Below the pieces are notes generated by a model. It was not told the origin of the DNA. It made no database searches and worked only from the letters and a program-made list of their open reading frames with translations. From Leclercia adecarboxylata (GTDB lineage Bacteria; Pseudomonadota; Gammaproteobacteria; Enterobacterales; Enterobacteriaceae), in NCBI RefSeq assembly GCF_006874705.1, contig NZ_CP035382.1:558001-622000 (forward strand): a stretch of DNA of 64,000 nucleotides, in the 5' to 3' direction. Shown here one piece after another: positions 9,306-21,214 of the stretch. How positions within the stretch are numbered: the first letter of the stretch is position 1; every line of letters begins with the position of its first letter. The position numbers and the translations under genes are program-made.

Positions 9306-9932
9306 TTACTTAGTACCAAAAATCTTATCGCCGGCATCGCCGAGGCCCGGGATGATATACCCGTGCTCGTTCAGCCCCTGATCGACAGAGGCGGTGTACA
9401 GCTCAACGTCCGGGTGCGCTTTTTCCAGCGCGGCGATGCCTTCAGGCGCGGCAACCAGTACCAGCACCTTGATGCTGCTGCAGCCGGCATTTTTCAGCAG
9501 GTCGATAGTGGCGATCATCGAACCACCGGTCGCCAGCATCGGGTCAACGACCAGCGCCATACGCTCGTCGATGTTGGACACCAGCTTCTGGAAGTACGGT
9601 ACTGGCTCCAGAGTTTCTTCGTTACGGTAGATACCGACCACGCTGATACGCGCGCTCGGAACGTGCTCCAGCACGCCTTCCATCATGCCCAGACCCGCAC
9701 GCAGGATTGGCACAACGGTAATTTTTTTACCTTTGATCTGCTCAACCTGTACCGGGCCGTTCCAGCCTTCAATGGTGACAGTTTCAGTTTCCAGATCGGA
9801 GGTTGCTTCATAGGTCAGTAAGCTGCCAACTTCAGAGGCAAGTTCACGAAAGCGCTTAGTGCTGATGTCATGCTCACGCATCAGGCCCAGCTTGTGTTTA
9901 ACGAGTGGGTGTTTCACTTCCACAATCTTCAT
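9306..9932 (-). CDS. upp: Uracil phosphoribosyltransferase
   Basis: Upp converts uracil and PRPP to UMP in pyrimidine salvage. The 208-residue protein has the PRPP-binding loop in [11 protein letters not shown] and the uracil-binding C-terminus ending [14 protein letters not shown] longer open frame extends to 10028, but the start at 9932 gives the family N-terminus [16 protein letters not shown], is preceded by AAGGAGAAAGAGA, and leaves the mapped-type promoter outside the gene. First gene of upp-uraA. Confidence 0.97.
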   Translation of the reverse strand: MKIVEVKHPLVKHKLGLMREHDISTKRFRELASEVGSLLTYEATSDLETETVTIEGWNGPVQVEQIKGKKITVVPILRAGLGMMEGVLEHVPSARISVVGIYRNEETLEPVPYFQKLVSNIDERMALVVDPMLATGGSMIATIDLLKNAGCSSIKVLVLVAAPEGIAALEKAHPDVELYTASVDQGLNEHGYIIPGLGDAGDKIFGTK

Positions 9933-9958
9933 TCTCTTTCTCCTTCGGGTGGCAGCCA

Positions 9959-9980
9959 CAAAAAAAATCGCCGGATTATA
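9959..9980 (-). promoter_or_regulatory. UTP-sensitive reiterative promoter of upp-uraA
   Basis: On the minus strand a perfect -10 TATAAT (9980-9975) is followed after five bases by the start region GATTTTTTTTG (9969-9959). In E. coli this arrangement at codBA and upp-uraA lets UTP level choose between start sites and causes slippage over the T run when UTP is high. The eight-T tract begins two bases after the predicted G start. The leader to the upp ATG is about 37 bases. Confidence 0.85.
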
Positions 9981-10100
9981 CCGCTTTTTTCGGACAGCGC
10001 CATACCCATCTTGCTTGACCGGGATCAACCAAAGTGAATAACAGACCGTTACAGATTATAAAACAGACAAATAAATCTGGAGGGGGAGCGGCGGATTTTG

Positions 10101-10171
10101 TGCCCGGCGGCGCTGCGCTTGCACGGGCCTACGATTTTGTAGGCCGGGTAAGGCGAAGCCGCCACCCGGCA
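10101..10171. repeat. REP pair (BIME) upstream of the beta-glucosidase stop
   Basis: TGCCCGGCGGCGCTGCGCTTGC and its inverted partner ending CACCCGGCA, separated by about 20 bases containing ACGATTTTGT. Same family as the REP pairs at 3899, 13571 and 57594. Confidence 0.85.
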
Positions 10172-10179
10172 ATAAGAAA

Positions 10180-11634
<1,455 letters not shown>

Positions 11635-11655
11635 TTATCGGCAAAAAAGAGTACA

Positions 11656-11743
11656 GAAACCGGTTTCAGTGAAATGATGTGCATTCAGCGAAGGGGTTGC
11701 AAGAATAAGAATGTACCCGGTTTCATTTTCGTGAACGGGTTCA
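11656..11743. promoter_or_regulatory. Cluster of LacI-family-type operators upstream of the GH1 gene
   Basis: A perfect 12-bp palindrome GAAACCGGTTTC (11656-11667) lies 46 bases upstream of the GH1 start. A related site GTACCCGGTTTC (11713-11724) and a third TGAACGGGTTCA (11732-11743) follow. The first closely resembles the site I recall for the E. coli beta-glucoside repressor AscG (TGAAACCGGTTTCA). No LacI-family gene is in the window, so the regulator would be encoded elsewhere. Confidence 0.6.
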
Positions 11744-11810
11744 AGTTTGTGCGCCAGAGTGCGATTTTCTCTGGATTTTCAGAGGCGCTTTTTTCTGTTG
11801 CAGAATGGGC

Positions 11811-11826
11811 TCGCAAACGTTTGCCT
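11811..11826. promoter_or_regulatory. PurR operator of purMN
   Basis: TCGCAAACGTTTGCCT contains the palindromic core CGCAAACGTTTGC. It overlaps the likely -35 region upstream of a TAGAAT -10 (11834-11839) and lies about 64 bases before the purM start. Confidence 0.88.
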
Positions 11827-11886
11827 GGACTGTTAGAATTGCGCCGATTTTTCTTACTATCGCAATGCAATCGCGTGGGGACTTGA

Positions 11887-13565
<1,679 letters not shown>

Positions 13566-13570
13566 TTTTT

Positions 13571-13638
13571 TGCCCGGCGGCGCTACGCTTGCACGGGCCT
13601 ACGGTACGTAGGTCGGGTAAGCGATAGCGCCACCCGAC
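13571..13638. repeat. REP pair (BIME) between purN and ppk
   Basis: TGCCCGGCGGCGCTACGC followed by TAGGTCGGGTAAGCGATAGC and CACCCGACA. The second unit differs from the other copies at several positions (GTCGGG for GCCGGG, with matching change in its partner), which preserves base pairing. Confidence 0.8.
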
Positions 13639-13690
13639 AGCCGTTGCACCATCGCTTCAACCCTCTATTATCCCTCAAGAATAAATTTAA

Positions 13691-13725
13691 CTGTCATACT
13701 TTTCTGACACAGTTGGACATATAGT
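13691..13725 (+). promoter_or_regulatory. Candidate Pho-box promoter of ppk-ppx
   Basis: CTGTCAT (13691-13697) and CTGACAC (13704-13710) resemble the two half-sites of a Pho box, though they are 6 rather than 4 bases apart. The second half ends 9 bases before a TATAGT -10 (13720-13725), the spacing expected of PhoB-activated promoters. No good -35 is present. A phosphate-controlled ppk promoter is known in related bacteria. Confidence 0.4.
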
Positions 13726-13796
13726 GGAAATGCTCGCCATAATAAAGGCGAGACGGATTTACCACGTCCTGTGATTGAACTGGAGTGTGAGTAGTA

Positions 13797-15857
13797 ATGG
13801 GTCAGGAAAAGTTATACATCGAGAAAGAGCTAAGCTGGTTAGCATTCAACGAGCGCGTGCTTCAGGAAGCGGCGGATAAAAGTAACCCGCTGATTGAGCG
13901 CATGCGTTTTCTGGGGATTTACTCCAATAACCTGGACGAGTTCTATAAAGTTCGCTTTGCTGAACTGAAGCGTCGAATCATCATTAGCGAAGAGCAGGGT
14001 TTAAACTCGAATTCGCGTCATCTGCTGGGCAAGATCCAGTCCCGGGTCCTGAAAGCCGATCAGGAATTTGACAGCCTGTATAACGAACTGCTGCTGGAGA
14101 TGGCGCGCAACCAAATCTTCCTGATCAACGAGCGACAGCTCTCGGTCAACCAGCAGAGCTGGCTGCGCCACTATTTCAAACAGTATCTGCGCCAGCACAT
14201 CACCCCTATTCTGATTAACCGTGAAACCGATCTGGTGCAGTTCCTGAAGGACGACTACACCTATCTGGCGGTGGAGATTATCCGCGGCGACAGCATTCGC
14301 TATGCGCTGCTGGAGATCCCGTCCGACAAGGTGCCGCGCTTCGTCAACCTGCCGCCGGAAACGCCGCGCCGTCGCAAGCCGATGATCCTGCTGGATAACA
14401 TCCTGCGCTACTGCCTGGACGACATCTTCAAGGGCTTCTTCGATTACGATGCCCTGAACGCCTATTCGATGAAGATGACCCGTGACGCCGAGTACGACCT
14501 GGTGCACGAGATGGAGGCCAGCCTGATGGAGCTGATGTCCTCCAGCCTTAAGCAGCGTCTGACCGCCGAGCCGGTGCGCTTTGTCTATCAGCGCGATATG
14601 CCGGACGCGATGGTCGAGATGCTGCGTGAAAAGCTGACCATCTCCCGCTACGACTCCATCGTGCCGGGCGGTCGCTATCACAACTTCAAAGACTTTATCG
14701 GCTTCCCGAACGTCGGCAAGGCCAACCTGGTGAACAAGCCGCTGCCGCGTCTGCGCCATATCTGGTTCGATAAGTTCCGCAACGGCTTCGACGCAATCCG
14801 CGAGCGCGACGTCCTGCTCTACTATCCGTACCACACCTTTGAGCACGTGCTGGAGCTGATGCGTCAGGCGTCGTTCGACCCTAACGTGCTGGCGATCAAA
14901 ATCAACATCTACCGCGTGGCGAAAGACTCCCGCATTATCGATGCGATGATCCATGCCGCCCATAACGGCAAGAAAGTGACCGTGGTGGTAGAGCTGCAGG
15001 CGCGTTTCGACGAAGAGGCGAACATCCACTGGGCCCGCCGTCTGACCGAGGCGGGCGTACACGTGATCTTCTCGGCCCCGGGGCTGAAGATCCACGCCAA
15101 GCTGTTCCTCATCTCCCGTAAAGAGGGTGATGACGTGGTGCGTTATGCCCATATCGGCACCGGCAACTTCAACGAGAAGACCGCGCGAATTTACACCGAC
15201 TACTCGCTGCTCACCGCCGATGCGCGCATCACCAACGAGGTGCGCCGGGTATTCAACTTCATTGAGAACCCGTACCGTCCGGTCAGCTTCGACTATCTGC
15301 TGGTGTCGCCGCAGAACTCCCGTCGCCTGCTGTATGACATGATCGACCGTGAGATCGCTAATGCGCAGAAAGGCCTGCCTTCCGGCATTACGCTGAAGCT
15401 CAACAACCTGGTCGATAAAGGGCTGGTGGATCGCCTGTATGCCGCCTCCGGCTCAGGCGTTCCGGTCAATCTGCTGATCCGCGGCATGTGCTCCCTGATC
15501 CCCGAACTGGAGGGTATCAGCGAAAATATTCGCGTCATCAGCATCGTTGACCGTTACCTCGAGCACGATCGCACCTATATTTTTGAGAACGGTGGCGATA
15601 AACAGGTCTACCTCTCTTCCGCCGACTGGATGACGCGCAACATCGACTATCGCATCGAGGTAGCGACGCCGCTGCTCGATCCGCGGCTTAAGCAACAAGT
15701 ACTTGATATTATTGATTTACTGTTAAACGATACCGTAAAAGCACGCTATATCGATAAAGAACTGAGTAACCGCTATGTGCCGCGCGGCAATCGCCGTAAG
15801 GTGCGGTCACAGCTGGCGATTTACGACTATATCAAATCACTCGAGCAACCCGATTAA
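13797..15857 (+). CDS. ppk: Polyphosphate kinase 1
   Basis: PPK1 reversibly polymerises the terminal phosphate of ATP into inorganic polyphosphate and is membrane-associated. The 686-residue protein begins [21 protein letters not shown], as in E. coli. The autophosphorylated histidine is in [11 protein letters not shown], and the second active-site histidine in [18 protein letters not shown]1 and C2 domains are all present; length is two residues short of E. coli. It is followed after three bases by ppx, the partner exopolyphosphatase. Confidence 0.97.
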   Translation: MGQEKLYIEKELSWLAFNERVLQEAADKSNPLIERMRFLGIYSNNLDEFYKVRFAELKRRIIISEEQGLNSNSRHLLGKIQSRVLKADQEFDSLYNELLLEMARNQIFLINERQLSVNQQSWLRHYFKQYLRQHITPILINRETDLVQFLKDDYTYLAVEIIRGDSIRYALLEIPSDKVPRFVNLPPETPRRRKPMILLDNILRYCLDDIFKGFFDYDALNAYSMKMTRDAEYDLVHEMEASLMELMSSSLKQRLTAEPVRFVYQRDMPDAMVEMLREKLTISRYDSIVPGGRYHNFKDFIGFPNVGKANLVNKPLPRLRHIWFDKFRNGFDAIRERDVLLYYPYHTFEHVLELMRQASFDPNVLAIKINIYRVAKDSRIIDAMIHAAHNGKKVTVVVELQARFDEEANIHWARRLTEAGVHVIFSAPGLKIHAKLFLISRKEGDDVVRYAHIGTGNFNEKTARIYTDYSLLTADARITNEVRRVFNFIENPYRPVSFDYLLVSPQNSRRLLYDMIDREIANAQKGLPSGITLKLNNLVDKGLVDRLYAASGSGVPVNLLIRGMCSLIPELEGISENIRVISIVDRYLEHDRTYIFENGGDKQVYLSSADWMTRNIDYRIEVATPLLDPRLKQQVLDIIDLLLNDTVKARYIDKELSNRYVPRGNRRKVRSQLAIYDYIKSLEQPD

Positions 15858-15860
15858 CCT

Positions 15861-17402
15861 ATGCCGATAAACGATAAGACCCCACGACCGCAGGAGTTTG
15901 CTGCGGTCGACCTTGGTTCTAACAGCTTCCACATGGTCATTGCCCGTGAGGTTGATGGCGCAATGCAGATCATCGGTCGACTGAAACAGCGCGTCCACCT
16001 GGCTGACGGCCTGGGCGCCGACAACATGCTCAGCGAAGAGGCGATGGAGCGCGGGCTGAACTGCCTGTCGCTGTTTGCCGAACGCCTGCAGGGCTTCACC
16101 CCGTCGAGCGTCTGCATTGTCGGAACCCACACCCTTCGCCAGGCGGCGAACGCCACGGACTTTTTAAAGCGCGCGGAGCAGGTGATCCCCTACCCTATCG
16201 AGATCATTTCGGGGAATGAAGAAGCCCGTCTGATCTTCATGGGTGTGGAACATACTCAGCCGGAAAAAGGCCGCAAGCTGGTGATCGATATCGGCGGTGG
16301 CTCTACCGAACTGGTGATTGGCGAAAACTTTGAGCCGCATCTGGTCGAAAGCCGCCGGATGGGCTGCGTCAGTTTCGCCCAGATCTACTTCCCGGGCGGA
16401 ACAATCAGCCGGGAAAACTTCCAGCGTGCGCGCATGGCCGCGGTGCAGAAGCTGGAGTCGCTCGCCTGGCAGTACCGACTGCAGGGCTGGAACGTGGCGC
16501 TTGGCGCCTCGGGTACGATTAAAGCCGCACATGAAGTGCTGGTGGAGATGGGCGAAAAAGATGGCTTTATCACCCCGGAGCGTCTGTCGATGCTGATGGA
16601 AGAGGTGATCAAGCATAAGAGCTTTGAAGCTCTGAGCCTGCCTGGCCTGTCCGAAGAGCGCAAAGCGGTGTTTGTTCCGGGTCTGGCGATCCTGTGCGGC
16701 GTGTTCGATGCGCTGGCCATTCGCGAGCTGCGCCTGTCTGACGGTGCGCTGCGCGAAGGCGTGCTGTATGAGATGGAAGGCCGATTCCGCCACCAGGATA
16801 TTCGCAGCCGTACCGCACAGAGCCTGGCGAATCAGTACAACATCGACCGCGAGCAGGCGAAGCGGGTCCTGGAAACCACTACCCATATGTATGAGCAGTG
16901 GGAAACCCAGAACCCCAAACTGGCGCATCCGCAGCTGGCGGCCCTGCTGAAGTGGGCGGCGATGCTGCACGAAGTCGGGCTGAACATCAATCACAGCGGG
17001 ATGCACCGCCATTCGGCCTACATTCTGCAAAACAGCGATCTGCCAGGCTTTAATCAGGAGCAGCAGACCATGATGGCTTCGCTGGTACGCTATCATCGCA
17101 AAGCCGTTAAGCTGGACGAGTTGCCGCGCTTTACGCTGTTCAAGAAAAAACAGTTCCTGCCGCTGATCCAGCTGTTACGTCTGGGTGTGCTGCTCAACAA
17201 CCAGCGTCAGGCGACAACCACACCGCCAACTCTGACGCTCACCACGGATGATAATCACTGGACGCTGAGCTTCCCGCACGACTGGTTTAGCCAGAATGCC
17301 CTGGTGCTACTGGATCTGGAAAGAGAGCAGCAGTACTGGAGCGCCGTCACCGGCTGGTGCCTGAAAATTGAGGAAGAGCACTCTCCAAACGTTGCCGCGT
17401 AA
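15861..17402 (+). CDS. ppx: Exopolyphosphatase
   Basis: Ppx removes terminal phosphates from long polyphosphate chains. The 513-residue Ppx/GppA protein has the actin-like ATPase phosphate loops [11 protein letters not shown] (near residue 18) and [12 protein letters not shown] (near 145), and a C-terminal HD-type helical domain with [17 protein letters not shown]. It matches E. coli Ppx in length. The three-base gap from ppk indicates one transcript. Its 3-prime end meets the convergent pdeF at a long perfect hairpin. Confidence 0.96.
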   Translation: MPINDKTPRPQEFAAVDLGSNSFHMVIAREVDGAMQIIGRLKQRVHLADGLGADNMLSEEAMERGLNCLSLFAERLQGFTPSSVCIVGTHTLRQAANATDFLKRAEQVIPYPIEIISGNEEARLIFMGVEHTQPEKGRKLVIDIGGGSTELVIGENFEPHLVESRRMGCVSFAQIYFPGGTISRENFQRARMAAVQKLESLAWQYRLQGWNVALGASGTIKAAHEVLVEMGEKDGFITPERLSMLMEEVIKHKSFEALSLPGLSEERKAVFVPGLAILCGVFDALAIRELRLSDGALREGVLYEMEGRFRHQDIRSRTAQSLANQYNIDREQAKRVLETTTHMYEQWETQNPKLAHPQLAALLKWAAMLHEVGLNINHSGMHRHSAYILQNSDLPGFNQEQQTMMASLVRYHRKAVKLDELPRFTLFKKKQFLPLIQLLRLGVLLNNQRQATTTPPTLTLTTDDNHWTLSFPHDWFSQNALVLLDLEREQQYWSAVTGWCLKIEEEHSPNVAA

Positions 17403-17405
17403 TCT

Positions 17406-17440
17406 CCTCTTCAGGCGCTCTTCGTGAGCGCCTGAAGAGG
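17406..17440. terminator. 15-bp perfect hairpin between convergent ppx and pdeF
   Basis: CCTCTTCAGGCGCTC (17406-17420) pairs perfectly with GAGCGCCTGAAGAGG (17426-17440) around TTCGT. It begins 4 bases after the ppx stop and overlaps the last codons and stop of pdeF. No T-run follows on either strand, so a bidirectional 3-prime-end structure is more likely than a classical terminator. Confidence 0.6.
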
Positions 17441-19660
17441 CAGTAAAGCGTCCAGCGGTACGGGTTTACCGATTAAATAACCCTGGAAATAATCAATCCC
17501 CAGCGCCTCTGCGGCGCAACGAATCTCTTCGCTCTCGACATATTCCGCCACCACCAGCATTTTCTTCATCCGCGCCAGATGGCAAATCGAGGCCACTATC
17601 TGATAATCCAGGCTGTTACTGACGATATTACGAATAAAGCTGCCGTCGATCTTAAGGATGTCGGCATCCACGCTTTTTAAACGGGCGTAACTGGCATAGC
17701 CAGTGCCAAAATCATCAATGGCGACCCGGCATCCCATCTCCTGCAAATGGTTCATGGTCTGCATGGCCAGCCCGGCGTTGCCAAAACTGCTGCTCTCGGT
17801 GATCTCGAATATCAGCTGCCAGCTCTCAATAGCATAGGTTTGCAGCATGTGGCTCACCTCAAGCGGCAGCTGCGCACGGCAAACGGATGAGGGCGACAGG
17901 TTGATAGCAAACCGCTGTCCCGGCAGACTCTCCCGGTTGTCGGCCATAAACTGCAGCGTCTTCTCCAGCACCAGCAGATCAATACGCGAGGAGAGGCCAA
18001 ACTCCTGCGCGACGGGCAGAAATTCATCGGGCGAAATCAGCTCGGCGCCATCGTTTTGTAGCCGGAGCAGTACCTCGTGATAGTCATCGCCACGGATCCC
18101 CTGCACGGGCTGCGCCAGCAGAGTAAATTCATCCTTTTCAAGCGCACGCTGCAGGCGGTTCATCATCGCGACTTTGTCTTTCAGGCCGCGTTGCAGATTG
18201 ATGGCGCCCCGCTGCTGCAGGTTTTCCGGGTGATTGGTCGCCAGAGAGAGATCGGCGATGGTACTCAGCTCGCCCAGCAGCAGATAAAGATGCACTACCG
18301 GTGAGCGCACATAGCAATAGCTGACCCCCACCTGCGGCTGGAGCGGCATCCCGTCCCAGAGGAAGCGAAAGCGCTTGATATGCAAATCCAGCTCGTCAAT
18401 CCGGGACTGATGCGACTCGGTATTCAGACGCAGCACCAGATCGTGCCCGGACAGCTGATACACGCACTCATCCGGCTGCAAATAGCCGTTAATCCACGCG
18501 GCCAGTTTCTGTTTGTACTGGATACGCAGCAAGACGCCGTAGTTACGCCCTAACACTTCCAGCTCCGGGATACGCAGGAAACAGAGCACCGACCAGGGTT
18601 TTTTCCCCAGGGCGCGGTTGAGCGCCCGCAGGTTGGGGATATGCACCACCGGATCGAGAAATGCCAGTCGTCTGGCGCGAATATTGATCGCCCGCTGACG
18701 CGTCGCCAGCATCGACATGTAAACCACCACGAAGGTAAAGACCAGATAGCTGGAGGAGGTGATGGTGAGCTGAATGTCATAGCCCTGCGCCCGGGGGATG
18801 TAGCTGTCAAAAAAGTGAATTGAGACAATCAGCACCGGGGTCCAGATCAGGGACATCAGCTTATAGCCGAAGCGCATCGATCCCCACAGCATCACCGGCA
18901 TCAACAGCGACAGCGTGTAGTTAGTGCTGAAGATGGTGCTGTTTTCGGTGATGGGCCACAGAAGCAAAGCCAGCAATGCGCTGGTTGCTACCAGCCAGAT
19001 AGCCACCTCCGACGCCGTCACTTTACGGTCGATCTGGCACCAAATCTGCGACAGCAGGCTTCGTAAATAGCGGGGATGGCGGAGGGTACGGATGATCAGG
19101 TAGCAGAACGGCACGCCCGTCAGGCACCCGACCAGTAATCCCTGATAGTTAATCAGCGAGCGGATCCCGGGGATGCTGATACCCGCCAGGTCAAAGCGTG
19201 TCTTATAGACGCCAAGATAGATGGCAAACTGGAACAGCAGCAGGAAAATCGTGGCTGGACAGAACATCTGCCAGAACATCCGTTGCGCCATTAACCGTGC
19301 GTCACCATAGGAGACTTTATTGCGGCGAGGGGCAAAAACCCGATATCCGCCCCAGCTGAGGGTTATCGGGATCAAAAAATGGCCAATCGCCACGGCGGTC
19401 TCGTAACCGCCCACCGAAGGGTAGTAGCGAACAAAGAGCGCAAGCACAATGCCCGGCACCGCCGCCATGCCGTAAAAGAGCATCAGCGATAATAAAAAAG
19501 CCAGCGGCATGTAATAGAGCACCACCATATTCCCCTGAACCTGGGTGTAGGTAGTGGCAAGGCGCGCGACGGGCAGCAGAACGACCGGCAAAATCAACGG
19601 CAGCGCCCACCAGCGGTCTTTATATTTTTTGTATAACGAGAAAATAGTCATAGATGCCAT
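17411..19660 (-). CDS. pdeF: Membrane c-di-GMP phosphodiesterase PdeF (YfgF)
   Basis: YfgF degrades cyclic di-GMP and in E. coli was described as an anaerobic phosphodiesterase affecting surface properties. The N-terminal half holds about eight to ten membrane spans (MASE1-like), followed by a degenerate GGDEF domain (LSGHDLVLRL in place of the GGDEF signature) and a C-terminal EAL domain. The EAL motif reads EVLLR; DDFGTGYAS and other metal-binding residues are intact. The open frame begins at 19741, but the ATG at 19660 gives 749 residues, near the 747 of E. coli; ATGs at 19651 and 19675 are also possible. A class II FNR promoter lies upstream. Confidence 0.9.
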   Translation of the reverse strand: MASMTIFSLYKKYKDRWWALPLILPVVLLPVARLATTYTQVQGNMVVLYYMPLAFLLSLMLFYGMAAVPGIVLALFVRYYPSVGGYETAVAIGHFLIPITLSWGGYRVFAPRRNKVSYGDARLMAQRMFWQMFCPATIFLLLFQFAIYLGVYKTRFDLAGISIPGIRSLINYQGLLVGCLTGVPFCYLIIRTLRHPRYLRSLLSQIWCQIDRKVTASEVAIWLVATSALLALLLWPITENSTIFSTNYTLSLLMPVMLWGSMRFGYKLMSLIWTPVLIVSIHFFDSYIPRAQGYDIQLTITSSSYLVFTFVVVYMSMLATRQRAINIRARRLAFLDPVVHIPNLRALNRALGKKPWSVLCFLRIPELEVLGRNYGVLLRIQYKQKLAAWINGYLQPDECVYQLSGHDLVLRLNTESHQSRIDELDLHIKRFRFLWDGMPLQPQVGVSYCYVRSPVVHLYLLLGELSTIADLSLATNHPENLQQRGAINLQRGLKDKVAMMNRLQRALEKDEFTLLAQPVQGIRGDDYHEVLLRLQNDGAELISPDEFLPVAQEFGLSSRIDLLVLEKTLQFMADNRESLPGQRFAINLSPSSVCRAQLPLEVSHMLQTYAIESWQLIFEITESSSFGNAGLAMQTMNHLQEMGCRVAIDDFGTGYASYARLKSVDADILKIDGSFIRNIVSNSLDYQIVASICHLARMKKMLVVAEYVESEEIRCAAEALGIDYFQGYLIGKPVPLDALLPLQALTKSA

Positions 19661-19997
19661 GGTTAACCCGCTCATCCAGGGGCAGTTCTGACAGGCATCC
19701 AACCTGACGACGTTGCCGTGCAGACGAAATAACGTTTGCACGAAAGGAGCAAAGATTTTAGTAAGCCATGGCGAGCAAGATTTGACTTAAATCAAACAGA
19801 TTAATTCCAGAAAAGAATATTCACATTTTTTAACCCTACTTTTGTGCTAATTATCAATGGCGTAAATAAACTAATTATTATATATAACATCTGGCGGCTT
19901 AATCGTTGACAGAATTTTACATTCCGAATAATTGACCCCTGTTGCCCCGTATGCCTTAATGGCACATCGCCCGCAGGGTATTTTCAGGAAAACGACA
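19661..19997. other. Divergent regulatory gap between pdeF and yfgG
   Basis: A 337-base gap with no convincing gene. It is AT-rich in the middle (about 19800-19900). The left part holds an FNR-type promoter firing toward pdeF and a leader of about 90 bases with a GTGCA/TGCAC inverted repeat. The right part should hold the yfgG promoter; TTGACA at 19905-19910 is a plausible -35. Confidence 0.6.
19755..19795 (-). promoter_or_regulatory. Class II FNR promoter of pdeF
   Basis: TTGACTTAAATCAA (19782-19795) differs from the FNR consensus TTGAT-N4-ATCAA at one base. On the minus strand a TAAAAT -10 (19760-19755) follows. A start about 7 bases beyond it, near 19748, would place the FNR site centre about 40.5 bases upstream, the classical activating position. 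Confidence 0.65.
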
Positions 19998-20204
19998 GTG
20001 AGTCAGGCTACACGTATGCGAAAACGACATCGGTTTAACACTCGGATGACGCGTATCATACTCCTTATCAGCTTATTCTTTTTTGTGGGCCGCTTCGTTT
20101 ACTCCTCCATTGGTGCCTGGTATCACCACCAGGAAAAAAAGCAGGCGCAACAATCCAGCCTCTCTGGCGAATACGTCGAACGTTCCTCCACAACAATTAA
20201 TTAA
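19998..20204 (+). CDS. yfgG: Small membrane protein YfgG (GTG start)
   Basis: A small inner-membrane protein linked in E. coli to nickel and cobalt stress. From the GTG at 19998 the product is 68 residues, starting MSQATRMRKRHRF, with one hydrophobic segment (IILLISLFFFVGRFVYSSIGAW, about residues 20-41) and a charged Gln/Lys-rich tail. The N-terminus and membrane segment match E. coli YfgG (63 residues); the tail is a few residues longer. The frame is open further upstream, but similarity starts at the GTG. The molecular role is not established. Confidence 0.85.
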   Translation: MSQATRMRKRHRFNTRMTRIILLISLFFFVGRFVYSSIGAWYHHQEKKQAQQSSLSGEYVERSSTTIN

Positions 20205-20231
20205 TCCTGTTGTTTTTATGGGCTAATTAAA

Positions 20232-21116
20232 TTATTTCGCCGTTTGTAATAATCGAATAATTTCGCTGATGCCTTTACTCAGCACTTTATCCTGACGCAT
20301 AACGATGGCCAGCTGACGCTGTAAAACCGGCGTAAGCGATCGCACGCATAACCCCTGCCTGTCTTCCGTACAATCCACCGCCATGCGGGGAATAATGCTG
20401 TACCCCAGCCCGACGCGAACCATACGTTTGATGGCTTCGATACTGCCCGACTGCATTACCGGCTCAACGTCCACACCGCTGGCCTGGAACCAGGCGTCGA
20501 TCACCGCCCTGGTGCTGCTCCCGGCACCAAAGGCGATAAAGGGGTGGGCCTGTAGCGCAGTGGCGGTCAGCGTGGTAAACAGCCCCTGCTGATCCTCTGC
20601 GGCAATAAACACAAACTCTTCATCCAGCACCGGCGCGATCGCCAGCGCCGAGCCCGCAGCGGGTAAGGTCACCAGTCCCAGGTCGAGACGGTTCTCTTCT
20701 ATGGCGCGAACAATCTCCAGGGTATTGCCGGTGGTGACGCCGACCCGCAGCAGGGGGTGATCCTGACGCAGCTGCTGCAACAGCGGCGGCAAAAGATGGA
20801 TACAGGCCGTAGCCCCCATCCCGACAGTGATCGTTCCGCTCACCTCATGGCTGAACGCGGCCACCGCCCGGATCGTCTCGTCTACCGCCTGCTCTATCCG
20901 CTCGCCGTGGGTCAACAACGCCAGCCCGGCCGGCGTGGCTTTGACGCCCCTTCCGGTACGCTCGATTAATCGCGCCTGCAGAAACTGCTCCAGCTGGCGG
21001 ATCTGCAAACTTACTGCGGGCTGTGAAAGCCCAAGCACATCCGCTGCCGCAGAAAAACTGCCCCGCTGCACGACCAGTCGAAAGGTTGCCAGCTGTCCCA
21101 GATTCAGCGTCGTCAT
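20232..21116 (-). CDS. LysR-family transcriptional regulator
   Basis: A 294-residue LysR regulator. The winged helix-turn-helix occupies about residues 5-62 (FSAAADVLGLSQPAVSLQIRQLEQ), followed by a linker helix and a periplasmic-binding-protein-like effector domain. The start at 21116 (MTTLNLGQLATF) is preferred over the longer frame to 21164 because LysR proteins begin a few residues before the HTH and AAGAGAAAC lies upstream. It is divergent from an MFS transporter 98 bases away, which it probably controls; an inverted repeat ATCCTGA-N14-TCAGGAT lies between. The inducer is unknown. This gene is absent from the corresponding K-12 locus. Confidence 0.88.
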   Translation of the reverse strand: MTTLNLGQLATFRLVVQRGSFSAAADVLGLSQPAVSLQIRQLEQFLQARLIERTGRGVKATPAGLALLTHGERIEQAVDETIRAVAAFSHEVSGTITVGMGATACIHLLPPLLQQLRQDHPLLRVGVTTGNTLEIVRAIEENRLDLGLVTLPAAGSALAIAPVLDEEFVFIAAEDQQGLFTTLTATALQAHPFIAFGAGSSTRAVIDAWFQASGVDVEPVMQSGSIEAIKRMVRVGLGYSIIPRMAVDCTEDRQGLCVRSLTPVLQRQLAIVMRQDKVLSKGISEIIRLLQTAK

Positions 21117-21162
21117 CACAAAGTTTCTCTTATAGAAGCCATAAACGCACCGGCCTGCCAGC

Positions 21163-21190
21163 ATCCTGATGCGCGGGATATGCTCAGGAT
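21163..21190. promoter_or_regulatory. Candidate LysR operator between lysR-type gene and MFS gene
   Basis: ATCCTGA (21163-21169) and TCAGGAT (21184-21190) form a perfect 7-base inverted repeat separated by 14 bases. It lies between the two divergent starts, 25 bases upstream of the MFS start. This fits an activation/repression site for the adjacent LysR regulator, but assignment is by position only. Confidence 0.5.
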
Positions 21191-21214
21191 AACTGTCTGA
21201 AGGAATGAATGATA

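Noticed and set aside
13797..17402. Minus-strand open frames opposite ppk and ppx (up to 383 codons)
   Set aside because: Antisense to well-conserved genes and without domains; products of low stop-codon frequency in GC-rich DNA.
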